NCBI GenBank assembly: GCA_002633005.1
Contig: NMRA01000079.1
Span: forward strand, 852,558 to 916,557
Reading direction: 5' to 3'
Source: Phoronis australis
Taxonomy: Eukaryota; Phoronida; Phoronidae
DNA length: 64,000 bases
This document shows, one piece after another, positions 35,531 to 47,300 of this stretch (the first letter of the stretch is position 1; each line of letters starts with the position of its first letter). The position numbers and the translations under genes are program-made. A model generated the notes under the pieces. It had not been told where the DNA came from. It worked only from the letters and a program-made list of their open reading frames with translations, and did no database searches.

Positions 35531-36579
35531 TTTACAATCACAGTAGTACTAGTGTTATAATTTCAGAATTACTTCAGGAATAAATTGGAGTTATGTCGCA
35601 CTTGGCTAACACTCTAAGGTGCCCCACTGGAACTGCGTGGTTACAGTATGTACATTACACTAAGTGTGGTACGCGCACGGCGCACCTGTACAACGCAATG
35701 CTGTTGGCGGGGATTCTAACGACTTACTTCTCATGTCTTTAACAGTAGATTTACGCTTTCCTTCTCCCTTACGGAGTGTTTGCTCAATTATTTTTGCAAA
35801 ACAGGAAATACATGAATATGCTTCCCGCGGAGGAATCTACAGTAGGTTCCGTCAAATTGGATGATTATTTTGGCGGACTCTGATATTATCTCGAGTCGGT
35901 GTTGATTGGTATTGTCATCTCGGATATACATGTACTTGTTATAACTACAAGTACAGCAAGACATGACCGTGGCGACTGGGCGATACTTTTTATTGAGTAG
36001 GAGCGGCGTGCGGGTGTGACGAACGCACTGATACGCCGTAACTCTGGAGGCAGAAAACTTTGGAGAATTAGCGACTAGTCGGATATGGCTGCGGTCACCG
36101 GGTCACTAGAAGAGCTGGTAAAGGACAAACAAAACACGCAACAATTATATGTGGAACGGGCCCCAATATTCTTAGAAGAACTAATGAACTGAAAGCTTTG
36201 AACTCGATTTCATTGAAAGTGGGTTCATTTGTACTCAACAAAAACGGCCAATGTCGATGTCAGCGATGTTTTATATGCTGTTTTTATGCGATGTTGCAAA
36301 AGGGTTAATATACCATATTCCCTTATCTGTCTACAACCACGCGTGTTGTTGACAGCTAGCTGCAACACAAAAAAATGTCGCCTTATGAGACACGTGACTT
36401 CACGCCCATTAATACTAGAATGTCCAAACACTGTCTTTATTTACATGTGCTTCGGACTAACGAACATTGACTAAAACCAATTTTAAATTATGCTTCATCT
36501 TAAAACATAATAGAAAGAGAAAGTGCATGTTTTTGTAGTCCGAAACGCCGACCGTCAGCTTTTTCGGACTATTGAGCCT
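35531..36579. other. Intergenic spacer after SDR copy 2
   Basis: No gene recognised. The short frames at 36225-36474 overlap each other on opposite strands and lack domains. Confidence 0.4.
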
Positions 36580-36583
36580 TTAA

Positions 36584-38461
36584 AGGCTAATGCCACCCGA
36601 TTTAATTAGTCTTTTTTACCGTCTTAATCGGTCTGGGGCCACATCGGCTCGTACACGGTCGACATTATCTTGCCGAGAGGTGTCGCGTTAGCCTGTGAGG
36701 AAGGTGAGAAAGTCCGCAGCGACGTCAGTGGTTCGTATGCTGAGTGAATTCCGCCATGGTGTGGTGTGTCGTTCCTGCCTGTTCGAACTATGAAGCGGCG
36801 AGGAAAGCGGGTACATCGTTTTTTCGATTTCCTCGAGAGCCCGAAATGCTTCAGAAGTGGCTCACGGCAGTGAAAAATGACAACAGTACGGAGTTCATAC
36901 CAAGTACGAGGCCGTGAAACATCTCCGTGTCTGTGGCCGACATTTCGTGGACAGTGATTTCACTGACGAATTCCGGCTTGCCAAACAGCTCATACCAGGG
37001 CAGAAAAAGCAACCGAGGCTGAAGTCAGATGCTGTGCCTAGTGTGTTTGCGTCCTTCAGGCAGGAAGCAAAGAAACGTGGATCAGTTGTTTCCATTATGG
37101 TGTTGTTAGCGCACTGATACCATGAGACGGTTTTCGGAACTATCCATGTGCTCCATTGTTTGTGCACGTTCACGGCGCCTGTCTAATACTTCTTGATCAG
37201 TGTACTCTAGCAGGTTCGAACTGATATCCTGAGAAAACTAACGATCTACCTGGGAAGTCTTCGTCAGATGAGTACTCCTCCAAGTCGGGATTGCGAGTTG
37301 CCATGTTGACGTTTATTACTCAGTAAGCGTTCCGTTTCAAAATGAATTATTCTCACCCTAACCGATACTTATATATAAAACTGAAAGAAAGTGTGTCCCA
37401 TTAGATGCAATTTGTAATGCCTTTGGAGTGTTCGTGAGTGCAAATGATTTGAGAAGCCAGCAATCAATAAATCACTGCGTTACCGGCTTCAGGTGCAATA
37501 AAACTAATTTGACCGGACACCGAGGCCGTGTGAGCGCAAGCTAATTCAGTGTTTGCTGACAGAATCTGTTGTGAAACAATAACTCGATATTCCATCCCAC
37601 GGCCAGGTGTTAGGGGAATCTTTATTTACTTATACATTATTCAAATAATGATTGTCAATGTACAACTTCTGCCCTGGCGGTTCTGTGGCCAAACGGGAAC
37701 CTGAATTCACGGCCCCCGACGATCGGCCTTAGTAGATTTGCAGTTTCGTGGTTTCACCAAAATAATCACGTGCACATTACTTCTTTAGCTCAATAGTATA
37801 GTATTTTCTTGACTTCAAGCTTAGTTTCCAACTTTGGATGGTTAATGTTTGTTGTGTCTTCAGTCCGGTCGCGACGGGCCTGATTGGGTTCCGAGCCACT
37901 GGCCGGGATAACGAGTCAGTCCGGCCTCGACGGGCCTGATCGGGTTTCTAGACACTGGCCGGGATAACAAGCGTTTTTTGTGTTTAGAACTAAAAAATAC
38001 AAGTCTAAACAACACACATCTAGGTCAGTCCTACTGTCTGTATTTCACGGAAAAATACTTAGAATTTATCTCCGAACAGAACACGAACTCCTGCTACGGA
38101 CCTTGGTAAATTGGACTGCCGAAATTTGTTGGCTACGGTGTGTCCAAATACCAATAAATCCGTAACAGTGAAATAAGACAACACGTTTTTATAAGAACTC
38201 GGTGTATTTTTAAGGGTTTTACATCGAAGTTTGATCATTTATTGGTGTTAAATGATGAATTCAAGCGATAAGCTGACACCAGTTACCCGTGTTGTGAACT
38301 GCTGAACAGACTGCGTGTGAAACCGATGACCTCAGTGGAAAATTTCATCACCTCCGTCTGCCGTCAGGTGTCAGGTAACGCAACCGTACGTGCCGCTATC
38401 GAGGAGAACTACTCGATCTAAATTGATACAAATTAGGTTGTTTTTTGGGTGGCATGCTCCT
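36584..38461 (+). mobile_element. Kolobok-like THAP element B
   Basis: Exact TTAA at 36580-36583 and 38462-38465. Terminal inverted repeats AGGCTAATGCCACCC and, at the other end, GGGTGGCATGCTCCT. Contains a THAP remnant, an AT-rich body and a two-unit minisatellite at 37860-37970. The most complete of the two copies. It lacks any DDE transposase frame and so would depend on a helper. Confidence 0.75.
36756..37117 (+). pseudogene. THAP-domain remnant in element B (frameshifted)
   Basis: Starts MVWCVVPACSNYEAARKAG and runs 53 codons to a TGA at 36915. After a frameshift near 36890 the other frame continues VKHLRVCGRHFVDSDF to AVPSVF, the box that typically closes a THAP domain. All C2CH ligands are therefore present but split between two frames. 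Confidence 0.7.
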
Positions 38462-38465
38462 TTAA

Positions 38466-39069
38466 ACTATCGACCTAGACCCGGTTTGAGCAAAACGATC
38501 GTGTCCTTTCAGAGTGCCAAAATATATTCTATTTCCGCAGCTGGCCTTCCATTTTATGTATGCGGTTTCAACTGTTGATACCACCACTATTTCAGACATG
38601 ATTGACATCATAGGAACAATGATATTTCTTTCAGCTCTTAAGCTAAAACACGTTATTATGCCGCCACTTTTTACGTTATTGGCTCGCGCTTCTCAAAGGC
38701 GATCGTTTGCTACTGCACGAACAGAATCTGTCAACCTGTCACCAATAACTGCGTGTTTTTATTTTCATCCACCACAATCTCTTTAAGAAATTGTCATTCG
38801 CATTAAGGTATTAGACAGAACCCATCGGCATCAAAAACTTTGGTCTTGCTCTTTTTGTGTGTACCATTAGTGATGACTTCAAGGCAGTGAAACACTGGCT
38901 GAAATAAATCAACCTATCGTAGATTAAAATGGGTGTTTTTTTCTCTCAAATTGTCTTCTGAAATTGAATTCTCCGTTTAAAAAATGTTATTATCGTTTGT
39001 TGCCGAAGAATGCAATTTCATTTTTTCTGTTGTGTTTACAAAGGGATTGTGTTTGCTGTAATGACGGAT
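38466..39069. other. Spacer before the right inverted arm
   Basis: No gene seen. Confidence 0.4.
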
Positions 39070-39170
39070 ACTCAATGGGGCTATTCGGAAAATTTACATT
39101 AACTAGAGGGCGCGCGTGTACTAGTGGTCATACATGTACATGTAGAAAAGCAGCCTCAATTTCGCGAGCC

Positions 39171-39857
39171 CTTTAAATACATGCAGCCGTGCCAACTGAA
39201 TCTGAGATTGCGTGAAGGGTGCTTCTATGAGAAGAAGTAAGCACGCCCAAAGGTAAGGCTCGTGATTATTTTAACGATTATTCCATGTTTATTCTACTGA
39301 TGCCAGTTAACTGAGGTACTCGCCGATGTCGACTTCGCAGCAGTCGCCAGTCGGGTTAATCTTTGTTGTGATGTGTGTTACGATACTTTACGTGACACTC
39401 GGGATCTTTTTGTACATCAAAGCAGTACTATTGTTTGGAGTTATTTCTGACAGGTTGATCAGTGAAGTAAAATCAATCAATGCTGAATGTTTATGCTGTC
39501 AACTCTATATTGGTTAGTACAATCCAAGCCCAATGGCAAAGGGTACGTGACAAATATCCATTAAGCTATTTGTTTACTCCCTATCCTATGTCTTCCGGAA
39601 ATCTGTTACACGTTGAAATGGAATCCATCATGCCTGTTTTCACGTGACATTTGGTTTTTAGGTTTGAGGGCTTGTACCGTGCAGAGGAGATTTGCATCGC
39701 TTCTGCACCGTCCCTGAATGGACAAACATTGGTTTTAAGCAGTTGACTGCAGCTACAACCAGCAAGATCTTCTCATCCAGTGCAGATCTGTTGTCAAAGC
39801 CTACTTTCTATATTGGAGACAAAGCCTTTGAAAAGAAACAGCTATTTTTAAAGAAAG
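39171..39857 (+). other. Conserved TATA-donor-acceptor-donor arrangement, possible non-coding transcript
   Basis: CTTTAAATAC at 39171-39180, a donor AAAG/GTAAGG at 39253, a pyrimidine-rich acceptor ending at 39661 and a donor AAAG/GTATGTAAG at 39858. All are kept in the left arm on its minus strand, although the reading frames are not (the candidate exons have different stops). This suggests a transcribed non-coding gene or old UTR exons. There is no expression evidence. Confidence 0.3.
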
Positions 39858-40127
39858 GTATGTAAGTTATTTAGTTAATTACTTATTCAGATCCTTAGAG
39901 GGGATTGGCATAGGGGGTTGGGGTTGTAATATTTGGTGCAACTGAATGTGTGGAAATAACAGGTAATACATGTTTGGGGGAAGAGCATGGTGAGGTCATT
40001 CTTAACCATCATGAAGTTCCTTCAACTTTATTTCATGAAACTGTTTTGCTATCAATTGTAAACCCATAAAAATATATTAAATTTTCTGAATTCTCAGTGA
40101 CTGAATAGTCTTAACTCATGCCCTGAA

Positions 40128-40284
40128 CAGTGGCGGATTTAGAGGGGGGCCAAGGGGGCCATGGCGGCCCCTAAAATTCTCCCAGATTCCATTTGGCAGT
40201 ACGGGGGTACGAATGTCTGACGGACAAAATCTCGGCTATTACTCTGACCTGCCTCCCCAACTCAAAATCCTCGATTCGCCCCTG
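40128..40284 (+). mobile_element. hAT-like MITE with empty-site proof
   Basis: Starts CAGTGGCGGATTTAGAG and ends CTCGATTCGCCCCTG. Flanked by CTGAA and CTGGA. The homologous place in the left inverted arm (about 3612-3622, minus strand) reads TTGAA once with no element, showing a 5-bp target duplication. Confidence 0.85.
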
Positions 40285-42960
40285 CTGGAATGTTGCAAGT
40301 CGTTTATAAATTCAAATGACTGCCATTTTTTGTGAAAATTGCATTTTTGATGGTGCCTTACGATTTGTAATTACTCCTAAACAACAGAAAGATTCAAGAT
40401 TATCCACCATTTTCAAATGACCCAAGTCTCCATATCTTCTATTAGAAGAAAAATAAAAAAGTCTGAGATACGGTTCACTTGAAGCCTTAGACTAGAAGTA
40501 TACTTGACAGATTTATGATTTTGTAAGTGGAGTTTAAATTTGCTGAAAGTATCAAAAAGAGCAAGGCTTGAAAACGGGTAACAAAGGTTTGAAATTGTCT
40601 CAAAAACGTGCATAATTTGCAGACAAGTGATGCGTTTAAAGAATTATGGCTACGAATGAAAAATAAAGACGCAGTTTTATGCAATACTTATTATAAACAC
40701 CCTTGGTTTCTGAGAATAGTAATCATTTAATTTTATGTGAAATTGTAGAGCAGTCACTATTTCATATTTTTGAAAAACAGGGTTAGCATTTTTGACCCAA
40801 CCTGGAGTACTTAATTATTCATATTTCAATATTCGTTCCAGGTTCAGTAATATTTTAAGTCCACTTCAAGCCGCAACATAGACAAGCTTTGTTACTCCGT
40901 TCTCTTCCCACAGTACTTCCACACACCAGCAGTGCTGCATGGCACAATGTAGAAGTCAGTGGCCCTGGAGAAATGTGAATTGCAGTCCTAAGTTACCATC
41001 AGACAATGTGTCAGTGGACTGTTTGTGTATGAAGAGGAACTTTATCTGACTGCTACACAAGTCAGCCTCGTTGGTGAGGATGCCCTTTCATATGCAATGA
41101 GTCATGTGTGGACGATCCTTTCTTGGAAGAAATATGAGGGACTGAAGCTAAAGAAGACGTAGTGACATTCTGGTCTAGTTCAGGGTCAGATTTTGGCAAC
41201 AAAACGAGTCAAGTGATATGCTGTTGTATGTACCTTCAAGGATCTAATTGTGGATGTTATTGAGGCTGAATGAGGTTGCATGAAATCCATGTGCCGAAAC
41301 TGGACCTTTTTTTACAAGCGCTTCTATAGTCCATTGAAACTGGATCCCAGATAAATGAAGACCACATGCATCTGGTATAAATACCCGTGCTTTCTCACTG
41401 AGTGACAATAACTTTTCCTTTCAGAAGAAAGGCTTTATACTAATGGTAAAACATTTTTAACTTGCCACAAATTAAGAGGAAATGACATTCAGTGACTGCA
41501 TCGATTGTCTTATCGTCAGTTGTAGAAAGCCCGTTAAGCACTTTTATGATCGAATAAATTTTTCATCAACAGGCACGTTTGTCACTAATTGTTAAAACCA
41601 CAACATTTCTTCAGTTTTAAAGCCCCATGCAGTACAGTTGTGCTTATTCTTTATAAAGCTGAAATGATTACCGAATACGCTTGCGAATTGTCATTTTTCT
41701 GCTGACCTATGGAAATGTGCAGCGATCAAAATGAAGTATTCTATTTGTTTGAACGAGATTCTTAAGAAGCCCTTTGAACAATTTTAAGTTTTGTGTTAAC
41801 TTGTCTATAAGCAAAAGTTCCACGTGCAAGAAAAGTATGTTTTCAATTGTAGCTAGCTGGATAAGAATCTGTTATGCACAATAATCGAGAATAAAAAAAT
41901 ATCAGTGTATTTAAAAACAAAATGTCAAACTGAAAACCACATACAACAAAGAACAACATTGCTAAAAACAATTGTAATGTTTTCCAATGCAAGGGAGTCC
42001 ATAATCAGGCATATTAAGCGCTGCATTTCTGAATTAGGTTCAATTTTCTCAGGTTATTGCTGAAGGATTGCTTTTCACTTGATCTAAAGGTAAAATAGAC
42101 GGTCAAGCGGCTGGTTTCAGTCGTTTTCTCTCACCTGTAACAGAATAGTCAGAGAAATAATTAAAAATAATAAAAGAAGACACAAGAAAAAAACTACTTT
42201 TGTAAGGCAGAACATACTTGACGTTTCATCTTCACGTTTGTATGTAGAAACTAATAATCTTTGTACGCAAATCATATTTAAAGATCAAAATTAAAATATT
42301 TGAAACAGGCTAAAAGTGATTTAACGATGTGTATTTTTCACGACACCTAAAATGTGCTTCTTATCTCAACAAGTAAAATTCGTTCCAATGTAATTTTACG
42401 AAATTAATTGAACAGCTTATTCATGTTAATTCCGCAAATAATGTGGTAGTAGCCCTGGGGGTGGGGGCCGCTATAAAATAAGAAGACTTACTCATCTAGA
42501 GAACTTTATTGGACATAGCAAACCTTTGAAGAGAACCTGCTGTGAAAAAGACACCCTTGACTTCTGAGTGTCACGTAGCATACACCTCTTATGTTTGGCG
42601 CATTCCCACCCAGGACAATATGTGAATATGTGCTGCTAGCCTACCCGGCATCCGAGTCCCGGGTGGGTTTCCGAAAAGAAACACTTAGTTCCACTCATAA
42701 ATTATTCAGTGGGATCACTGCAGGTGGAGATAACGTCGATGTCGATAGAAACTGGTTGCTAAAAACTTACCGAGTAACGTTACAGTATGTAGTCTCCTAA
42801 TGGAAGCAAATAGCACACACAGGACTTCGGCATCCACACATTTTTTGTCAGTTGGTTGACCCTTTTGATCGCAATTCTCCACGAATGTAGTAACCTTAGG
42901 TCTTTTGGAAATTTGTGACCACCTGTCGAAGACTTGTACATGGGAAAATAGCAATACGAC

Positions 42961-43973
42961 GTTTTTTGGTAACATTTCCGTCTTTTTTGCCAGCTGTTTA
43001 CATGCAGACAGCGACGCATGCGCAATTCAATCACCACTAGTACAGCAGCGACACCGCGACCGCCCTATGGGTTTATGACCCGTGAACGCCAACAAAAGAT
43101 TACAAGAACGCTTTAACATTAAAAATTTGTTACCTTATCCTGGAAACTCCTTCCCTCTGAAGTTGAAAATGTACGGGGTACATTTGACTATACCACGAGA
43201 CTACTCGTGTTAAAAAACAATGGAAAGCACACAGGGACACATCTATAAATTCGACCTGGCACATATGATAGAATTTAATTCAAACAATGCGAGAAAGAAA
43301 GTGTTACAAAGACCACGCAAACTCATGAAATATGACGTCGCTTTCGTAAAATGTAACACTGGTACATTTCTTGCATGTACATGTACATTCGACGTAAATT
43401 GTAACAATTGCATCTATTGTAACAACTTATTGCATTTTAGGAGAGGACTATTAACGTAAAATGTAACAATGACGTAAAATGTAACAGTTATTACAGATTG
43501 TTTTTACATTCTTCCTTAGTTTTAACTTTCAAGAATAGCTGATTACCGTAGATTATGTTACGGCAGGGTCAAATGTTCTGGAAAAATATCTTACCTCCTG
43601 GGGCTGAAAGAATTCCGGTCGCAACCGCACACCCTGTCTAAATCTGACAGAATGAGTTCTGATTGAGGCTTTGAATAAAACGGTATTTTGCGATAAACAC
43701 TAATATTCAATTGAATGTGTAGCTATCTCCTGTAGGCAATTCCCATATACTACCTGCGAAAGCACGGGTAACGGCCAACCGAGCCGTTAGTTTTCGACAG
43801 ACTGTGACCTGTGCCGATCCGTTTCAAGCGGTAGTTACTTGACCCTGACATACATGTATATCGTCTATATGGGCTTGAGCTTTTTGCTGCGTTTTTATTA
43901 GTGACCTCCACACTGTTAACTAGAACATAATTCATAGCATTTACCTAATTTGTGAAATCCATAACTCGAAAGC
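42961..43973. other. Upstream region of SDR copy 3
   Basis: No gene seen. A recurring word CGTAAAATGTAACA occurs four times at 43345-43485. Confidence 0.4.
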
Positions 43974-44116
43974 ATGAGCGACATAACTGAATACAACAAC
44001 CGATTCAAGCAACCAGCTTTGGATTCTCCACTGACCAAGTTGCGATTTTGCAACAAAATTGTCATTGTGGCAGGTGGAGCTTCTGGTATTGGCCGAGCAA
44101 CTGTCGAGAGGTTCTG
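43974..44116 (+). CDS. SDR copy 3, exon 1
   Basis: ATG start at MSDITEYNNRF, ends at a GTAACG donor. The glycine-rich loop starts VAGGASGIG rather than VTGGASGIG. Confidence 0.87.
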
Positions 44117-44302
44117 GTAACGGCGCGATGCCAGATGATGAATACCCATACACTTTTTCCACAGAATGTTGCACGAGTACCAATTAAGCATGGCCTTTTC
44201 ACAACGTGTTAAATGCAGTTGGTGCAAGCTGTTACGTAAAGACAACTACATTTACAGTTACTGGACTAGAAGAGAATTGAGAAGTTGTTTCATATATATA
44301 TA

Positions 44303-44367
<65 letters not shown>

Positions 44368-47300
44368 GAACCTTAAGGTTGTGGTTGCTGCTCTAGCAAG
44401 AATATGTGAAACAGGTTGAATGCTAGTTTGACGACAAAAATTAGCGCGGAAATAAGAATTTACAAACATGTCGGAGCAGTTGAATCTTCGTGAAACAAAA
44501 TTCGGCCGACGTTTTCTGAGTTCAAAAACTTATGTTTTCAATAATTGCAATGATCAACAAAACAAAACAAAACAAAATTATGCATTGGAAGGATTTCCGT
44601 AGTCTGTTCTTATTAGCAAAATTATACATACAGCACACATCACGAATTTTTGGCCGACCGGTCGGAAATTGGTCGACGACCGGCCGTCGACCGGTCGTCT
44701 AGCCGACCAGCAGCCGACCAACAACGGTCGGCTAGGAGCCGTCTGCAGAGTCGCCTCTGTGGTCGGCACTTGGGTCGGCTAAATGGTCGCCTAGCGTAGA
44801 CGACCAATTCGGATTAAGCGTGTCCTTGGTCGGCAATTACCATTTTATGACTTAGCGGGTGACCTTTGGCCAAACAAACATTGAACAGTTCGCTGTTCGT
44901 TCAGCAGCGGCAACTCCGGTCTTGACATCGGTTTATCAACTTATGTTCAACTATTGAAAGGGGTTAAANGAGCAGAACAGAGGGTTTTTGTTTTACAATT
45001 CAGCAGGTAAGGCAGCTTTGAAGGTCACACATTCCAAAATTAACATTGCTAACAAAGCTATTAATCAGCGCCAGAATATAGGGTACCCTGGCTGCAGTCT
45101 GGAATTGGAATGCATTTCTCAATTATACATGTAGGTTCTACCAGTCCTAGCGTACAAGTGTGAGTTCAGATAAATACTTACAGTAGTGTTCCCTTTAAAT
45201 GTCTAGCTAGTGCAGTCCTTGAAAATAAACATGTAGGGTTAGACAAAAAGCGTAAAGAATAAACAAGGACAAATGTGATGAAACGAAGTATTGTAGAATT
45301 GATCGTAATAGTTGCTTTCTTTTGAACAACAATAACGCAGGGTATAGGGGTTAAGGGGCCATTGCCCCCTAAAATTCTTCCGCATTCCAATTGTCTGACT
45401 GGTAAAAACCTGGCTAATACACTGCCCTGCCTCCCCCACTAACTCAAAATATCGGACCCACCCCTGTATATTTCACACGGCAAAACATTTTGAGCGTCTG
45501 TTAATCGAGCCCTTACTGCTTAAGTCCATTTATTGTGGGCAAACCAGGTATGAAATTTGGAGATCCCCAGTGGACTTGTTTGCAGAAGAAAACCCGATTC
45601 CAACAGGAATTAAGTCTTCCGGCATAGATTGCAGATGCTGCGTTTCGGACTACTCTTGTTTCTAAGTGGGACCTATTTCCAGAAGTATTCAAGAGTCAGT
45701 TCCACAGACCCCTAGTTGTCTTATATATAGACGACACTTTAATTCTGACAGGAATTAAGACTAATGGGATGGGTTACAGTTGCTGCTTTTCGATACGTGG
45801 GAACTTTTCTCATTTTTAACGACATCTATTTCCAGCAGTATTCCTGAGTCGCCTAAGCCAAATAGTGGCAATTAAGGCAAGGGACTAAACACAAATTCTG
45901 TTTTTACCTTACGCACTTCGATCATTTCAGCAATGACGGCACATATGTTGCCATATTCGATATAAATACACTTTGGGGTAAGCACTTGGAAGAAGAACTC
46001 TTGTCGCAGGGAAAGAAAGCGAAATTCTATACCTTTGATGTCACCGATGAGGATCGTTGCCTTGAGAGCGTTCGAGCTTTTGCAGACGACAACTGTGATG
46101 GCGTTGTGAACTTCCTCGTTAATTTCTGCGCCTACTTTGGCGGAACAGGCGTGTGTAAGTAATTGAAACCAGTGTGACTGCCTTCGTGAGGAAGAATAAC
46201 ATTGCAGATGGCCATGCTCACCTTCGGCTTTCCCAACCCAAAACTATAAGCCTTTTCAACCCTCATGTGTACATGTATCTTTAGGTTAAGCCGCAGCTGA
46301 GCTTTTACGTTTTGGAGATCATTTATTGGGTTCTGTTCATGTACACTGTACAGTGTACTATTCAGTTTGTCGAGAAGACCATGCAGATAGTATTTTGAGT
46401 TTTTCTAGGGAATTTTAGAAAGACCTCGTAGCACTTCGAATTACAGACACATATTCTGGTCACGTGGTATACACAGATCTTTTCGGATGTATAAAATGTG
46501 ATAAGTGACATTTTCACTAATCAAACCACGCTCTGTCTACGTTTTATTTGATCTGAAATCAGTACGCCAATGGGGTACCTTCTGTGTTTCGATTAGACAA
46601 GGGCGCTGCTACGAAATCAGAAATTAGCTGGAGTTTTCGCAGGGGAGGCTGTGACCGGTATCCCCCCAAACAACTGGGAAAATCGAGTATTTTTTGCATG
46701 CCAACAATCGTGCGGCCGCCAGCTTAACGGCCAGCATCGTCACTTTAAGCCTGTGATTTAGGAATACATTTTACTGTATGCACATTGTCTTTGTGAATAC
46801 AGCAACAACTAGAGTCCTTAACTGTTAGAATACATCGTATGCTGGTGATTGATTCACCCTTTCCACAATTGTAATTTACTGAGACATTTGGGTAGTTATT
46901 CTCGACGTTCCTGTTTTTGCATTGACTTCGAAGGGTGGCGATTGATTTTCACAGACATCATTACGCCGTACTATTGCTTGACAAACAAACACGAATAACA
47001 TGCTGGATTCATTAATATGTAAGTTAAAACGATCAGTCCGTTTTCAAAGTTTTTAAAATTTACATATGACATGTGATAAGTATTTGTCCTTTTATTTTGA
47101 GGATGTATGCTAAGCTCACTGACCGTACACGTAGCATAGCCGCGATGCTGAAGAATATTAATTTCCTAATTTCGTTCATAATGCATCAATTTTTACTTTT
47201 TAATTTAAAAAAAGTCATGTTTGTCGTTTTGCCTTTTTAAGTTTGAAACTCGTACGCTAAACAGGCGCGTCGGTTTACGAACGCAGTTACCTCATCCAGC

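Larger units (their letters stand above)
39070..42960 (-). repeat. Large inverted duplication, right arm
   Basis: Inverted partner of 1014-4690. It is longer because a hAT-like element (40128-40284) sits in it that is absent from the left arm. The two arms enclose SDR copies 1 and 2. Confidence 0.85.

Noticed and set aside
44166-44396. 76-codon frame ending in a Cys-Val run
   Set aside because: Produced by the (GT)30 microsatellite.
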